A stretch of 64,000 nucleotides of DNA from Eleusine coracana subsp. coracana. Taxonomy: Eukaryota > Streptophyta > Magnoliopsida > Poales > Poaceae. A program made the position numbers and the translations under genes. Each line of letters begins with the position of its first letter. Position 1 is the stretch's first letter. Location: positions 31,296,228-31,360,227 of the forward strand of contig CM064424.1 in assembly GCA_032690845.1 (NCBI GenBank). The letters are read 5' to 3'. Positions 60,865 to 64,000 of the stretch are shown piece by piece. Below the pieces are notes generated by a model that saw only the letters and a program-made list of their open reading frames with translations, ran no database searches and was not told the origin of the DNA.

Positions 60865-61680
60865 TTGCAGGAATGGAAAATATTTGGAGCGGCCTCTACA
60901 CCAGGCAGCAGCGGCTTGAGCTATGGGAGGCGCACGCCAAGTGAGCGCTCAGAAGCCGAGGACTCAGGAGCTTCACATGGGTATGCCCCGAGCTACCTCT
61001 CAGACTCAATGTCCATATCCGAAGCCCTAACGGTGCAAAGCATGCAAGACGAAGAGTTTAACAAGTTCATGGAGAGTGAAGAGAATATGGTGTTCAATGA
61101 CTATGATGAGCGAAGCAAACTCACCACCATTCGGGACCGGGAGTTCACTTCCATGCACAAGTTCGACCACAACTTCCTCGAGCGAATCGGCGTCCTCGCT
61201 GATTTTGAGTATGCACTCAACACGACCGGATGCGTGCACGACATAGTGTTTCAGGGGATAGGCCAGGGACAAGACCACCTTGAATAGGTGCTTCGAGAAG
61301 CTCACAATATCATTGGGAGCAACCACAAGTCCCGGGATTTACTAGCTCATCACACTACACTAGTTCATCCCATGAAGAGTATGAACCGTACAATCCTTAT
61401 GGGATGGGGAGCTACCACCAATCTCATGGAGGCATAGGCACTTCGCGTTCTGCCTGATTCACATCGTACAACTTTTCGGAGTTGGAAGAAGACATGCAAT
61501 ACTTGGCTGCCAATGCTTATGAAACCAACGGATGAACTCAAGAAATACAAGCAGCCATAAGGGATGGACAAGAATGGCAGCAACAAACGTGAGAACAGCT
61601 TCAGACGAACCTCTCCATGATGGACCAACTGTTCGACCACTTTAACATCAAGTATCAACCACCACAGCGAAAGTCATCTA
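60865..61680 (+). pseudogene. Athila ORF1/Gag-like ORF of Y, decayed
   Basis: The first frame (to 61287, 140 codons) reads SEAEDSGASHGYAPSYLSDS, LTTIRDREFTSMHKFDHNFL and ERIGVLADFEYALNTTGCVH. The R-x-F...D-x-x-F-L-E-x-I-G-V pattern is that of Athila ORF1-like proteins and parallels FLTMIGMWEVIRRMLDNLGW of N. There is no ATG upstream in frame, so translation would start inside, or after splicing at cttttgcag. After 61287 the homologous remainder is broken by stops (EEYEPYNPYGMGSYHQSHGG, then MMDQLFDHFNIKYQPPQ). The role is unknown. Confidence 0.55.
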
Positions 61681-63281
61681 AGCTTAAGTCTTGCAAAGAC
61701 CTAAGCTTGGGGAGGTACCCAAACCAAGGTGCGCCGCTTATTCTATCCTCTCTCCCCCTTTCTCTAGTTGAGTTGTTTTAAGAAAACCCAAAAAGACTTT
61801 TTTTTCAGTTTTTGAAGAAAATCATAAAAATTTGCATAACAAAAAAGAATAAAAATATTTCCCTTTTCAAATAAAACTTGAGAACTTAGTCTCTACCTTG
61901 CCTATGGAAATGATGAATAGTTGCTCTGTTAGCTCCCTGTGAGTCTCAAGTATACAACCTCTACTCTTCATTTTGGTGGGTAATGGTAGACCGGCATGAT
62001 GACAAAGCTAGTCTCTCTATGTTTTAGTGGGTGCAAAATGGCTAATAAACACCAAGTCTAGTTGTTGGAATTCACGATATAACATGTTTTGGATGAGTCT
62101 ATGATCTCCTCATGATTAGAGTCCAATGATTTCTTTCAAAACCATGCTGTAATACCCCCCCCCCCTACTTGGTGTATATCTTTCCTATGATAGAAAAATT
62201 CCTACCAAGGCCAGATATTAATTGTGAACCCACTTTTATGCCATCGATGTATGCATTGAGTTTGGTTATGATTTGATCCTTATGAGGGACTTGCACTTTC
62301 AAAGACAATCATTTTCCTTCGTGTTATCTTTGAGTTCTCAAATAATCATGCTTGGTTATATGGTTTCCACATTGGATTCAAGCATCCAATTCACCAAGCA
62401 TGTTAGCCAAAAATCTCTCCTTTGCGAAAACCTTGATCCTACATGAATGATTTTGGTCTTCCCAAAATAAATGCTCAAAAAAAGTTTACAAAAATATTTG
62501 AACCATTGAACTAGCATACCTACACTATGAGAGCTGAAAAAGAAAGAAAGAAAAGAAGAAAGAAAGAAAGAAAGAGAAAAATGAGAAAAATTATTAGCTT
62601 TCATAGATGTACAAATGTCAAGTTTCAAGGTTCATTGAATCCTTTGAGCAAAATAAAGGACCATCATTTCACTCTAGCACAAAAAATCCAGTCTTTTGAT
62701 AAAGATTTTTGCTATTATGCTAGTCCACTCCTTCGCGTGAGTCCATTCTCTCCCTCTCCCCTGGACATTATTTCCAAATGGTTGGAATGAGAAAATGCAA
62801 AGTATTTTCATTAGGACCATCTCTTAACTTAACAAAATATGCATACTAGATGTGCCATCCTACCAAGCTCCATATATAGAGCCAAATTTCATAGAGTATG
62901 ATGAACACTTGATGAGGAAATACACTTTTTGAGAGATGAGAGTCGTAGTGAAGGATTGCACCAAGAGGGAAAATTTTCAATCTTATGCAACATTACAAAA
63001 ACTTTGGACTCATGATCATGTAGGAGATTAAGTCATAATATCTAAACTAGTTGTTCTGAGTTCTAACCGCTCATGACAAGGTCATAAAATGCCTAAGAGC
63101 CCCACTTACAATGAGAAAGACTTAGTGATCAACTTGTGCTGGTTTACTATTACCCCTATGTTGTAGGAGTATGTGTTTGTGCACTTGATCCTTGCAGGGC
63201 TCTAATATTGAAGCAACTCCTGATCCATCACTTCCAAGTTTTAATTTCCTCGGGATGAGCAAAGGTTTAAGCTTGGGGAGG
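61681..63281 (+). other. 3' noncoding region of Y with two PPT-like tracts
   Basis: The tract taagcttggggaggt occurs at about 61704-61718 and again at 63268-63282, where it abuts the 3' LTR. Between them is AT-rich sequence with a C-rich run (62157-62164) and a GAAA microsatellite. No gene is seen. Confidence 0.75.
62536..62580. repeat. (GAAA)n microsatellite
   Basis: An imperfect AAAG/GAAA run of about 45 bp in the 3' noncoding part of Y. Confidence 0.9.
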
Positions 63282-64000
63282 TGTTGGTGGCCCTTAAAAC
63301 CCAACATCAGCCACCAACCGGTCAGGAAATGCAACGTAAAGACCAAAGTTTCATGAATATTTGTTTAAACTAATAAATTCCACAAGTTTTGATGATATAT
63401 GTGTTTGTAGGTTCAAAAGGGCCAAAATTAGGTAAAAACATGAAGGAACGCCCCGTCGGTCGATCCTGCCGTAAAACAGCTGGCCGACAGGGTCGTATGA
63501 GGCTGAGATTAGGGCCCGGGCTAGGTCGTGACGGCTGAAATCAGAACTCAGCCGACAGAGTCATATCAGGCTGAAATCAGCCACCCGACTGGTTAAAACA
63601 GAGTCTCATCAGGCTGAACCATCTGACCCTGCAAAATACTCCACCATGAGGCCGTTTTCCATCCCCGGACTAAGGAGGGTAAAAATTGGAGAAGTAAAGG
63701 AGGCATCCACGTGGCACAACTTGGACAAGTGAAGACATGACCTGGAGGGGGTCGACACCAAAAATGGGCCGCCGCTCGGCCTAGGCTGCCCGACTTGGGA
63801 CTTTTCCTCCCGGGGTGTCCAGCCCACATGGCCCATCATGCCAACCGACGCCAAGTGGATAAGGTGGTTGAAAACCGACCCAACAACCGTCATCCGGACC
63901 AAATCTGAGCCATCCGAGAGAAGGCGGTCGGAAACCGACTTAATCGTGTGGCCGCCCAGCCTGGGTTGCCGCCCGGCGGTGCATGCCACCCGACATGCCC
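63282..64000 (+). repeat. 3' LTR of element Y, truncated by the window end
   Basis: The first 719 bp aligns with 57823-58560, beginning TGTTGGTGGCCC next to the PPT. Substitutions and short indels relative to the 5' LTR are frequent (a missing segment near 63615 and another near 63793). Confidence 0.9.

Larger units (their letters stand above)
57823..64000 (+). mobile_element. Athila-like non-autonomous element Y (3' LTR cut by window end)
   Basis: 5' LTR, Athila-type PBS, a 1.4-kb leader with tandem repeats, a promoter-like module, a short decayed ORF, a long 3' noncoding part, PPT and the start of the 3' LTR. The interior is only 3858 bp and has no protease, RT or integrase. The two LTRs differ at many positions in the compared 700 bp, so it is not recent. 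Confidence 0.87.

Overview
This window is nuclear DNA of a grass (Poaceae). A panicoid such as sugarcane, Miscanthus or sorghum is plausible but not proven. It consists almost entirely of LTR retrotransposons inserted into one another. I see no intact host gene, rRNA, tRNA gene or CRISPR array. The only host-derived sequence I can name is a decayed, intron-containing mitochondrial-type glutamate dehydrogenase (GDH) gene at the left edge (118-1325, minus strand).

Layout from left to right. 118-1325: GDH pseudogene. 1550-9979: a LARD-like gypsy element with about 1.35-1.4 kb LTRs and near-identical 5-bp target duplications (cgtag/catag). It carries a two-exon 'putative gypsy type transposon' (PF04195-like) gene and a Sirevirus-type LTR fragment. 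9985-12288: minus-strand gypsy remnant G with a retropepsin and a polyprotein tail but no RT. 12289-14355: truncated Tekay/Del LTR (T1). 14356-about 32450: minus-strand Sirevirus-like Copia element A, with 3' LTR, RNase H, RT, integrase, protease and Gag-like ORF. Its pol is split between two RT codons by N (18927-28916), a complete but RT-less Athila-like gypsy element. Its Gag-like ORF is split by a solo Sirevirus LTR (32453-37526, TSD cacaa), which is itself split by a Tekay/Del solo LTR T2 (33861-37258, TSD tccaa).

37967-57822: minus-strand non-autonomous Sirevirus-like element M, with gag plus a 'plant transposon protein' ORF and no pol. It is split by plus-strand relative P (41788-54233; TSD acggc/atggc). 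P carries a 531-bp hAT-type MITE in its 5' LTR (8-bp TSD gtctaggt) and a truncated Athila-like insert X (47285-about 52141). From 57823 to the window end, a third Athila-like element Y (plus strand, no pol seen) interrupts the 5' LTR of M.

How the parts relate: A is the only element with a recognisable Copia pol, and it is dead (frameshifts, a nonsense codon, loss of the first integrase Asp). M and P encode only Gag-type proteins, so they would have depended on pol from such relatives. N, Y and probably G and the LARD are likewise RT-less. Two gene-independent signals recur: ACCGGACGGTCCGGT-type palindromes in the Sirevirus LTRs, and an analogous CGCCGATCGGCG palindrome in the Athila-like family (N and X). 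Boundaries were set by eye from LTR alignment, TSDs, PBS and PPT, and may be off by a few bases.
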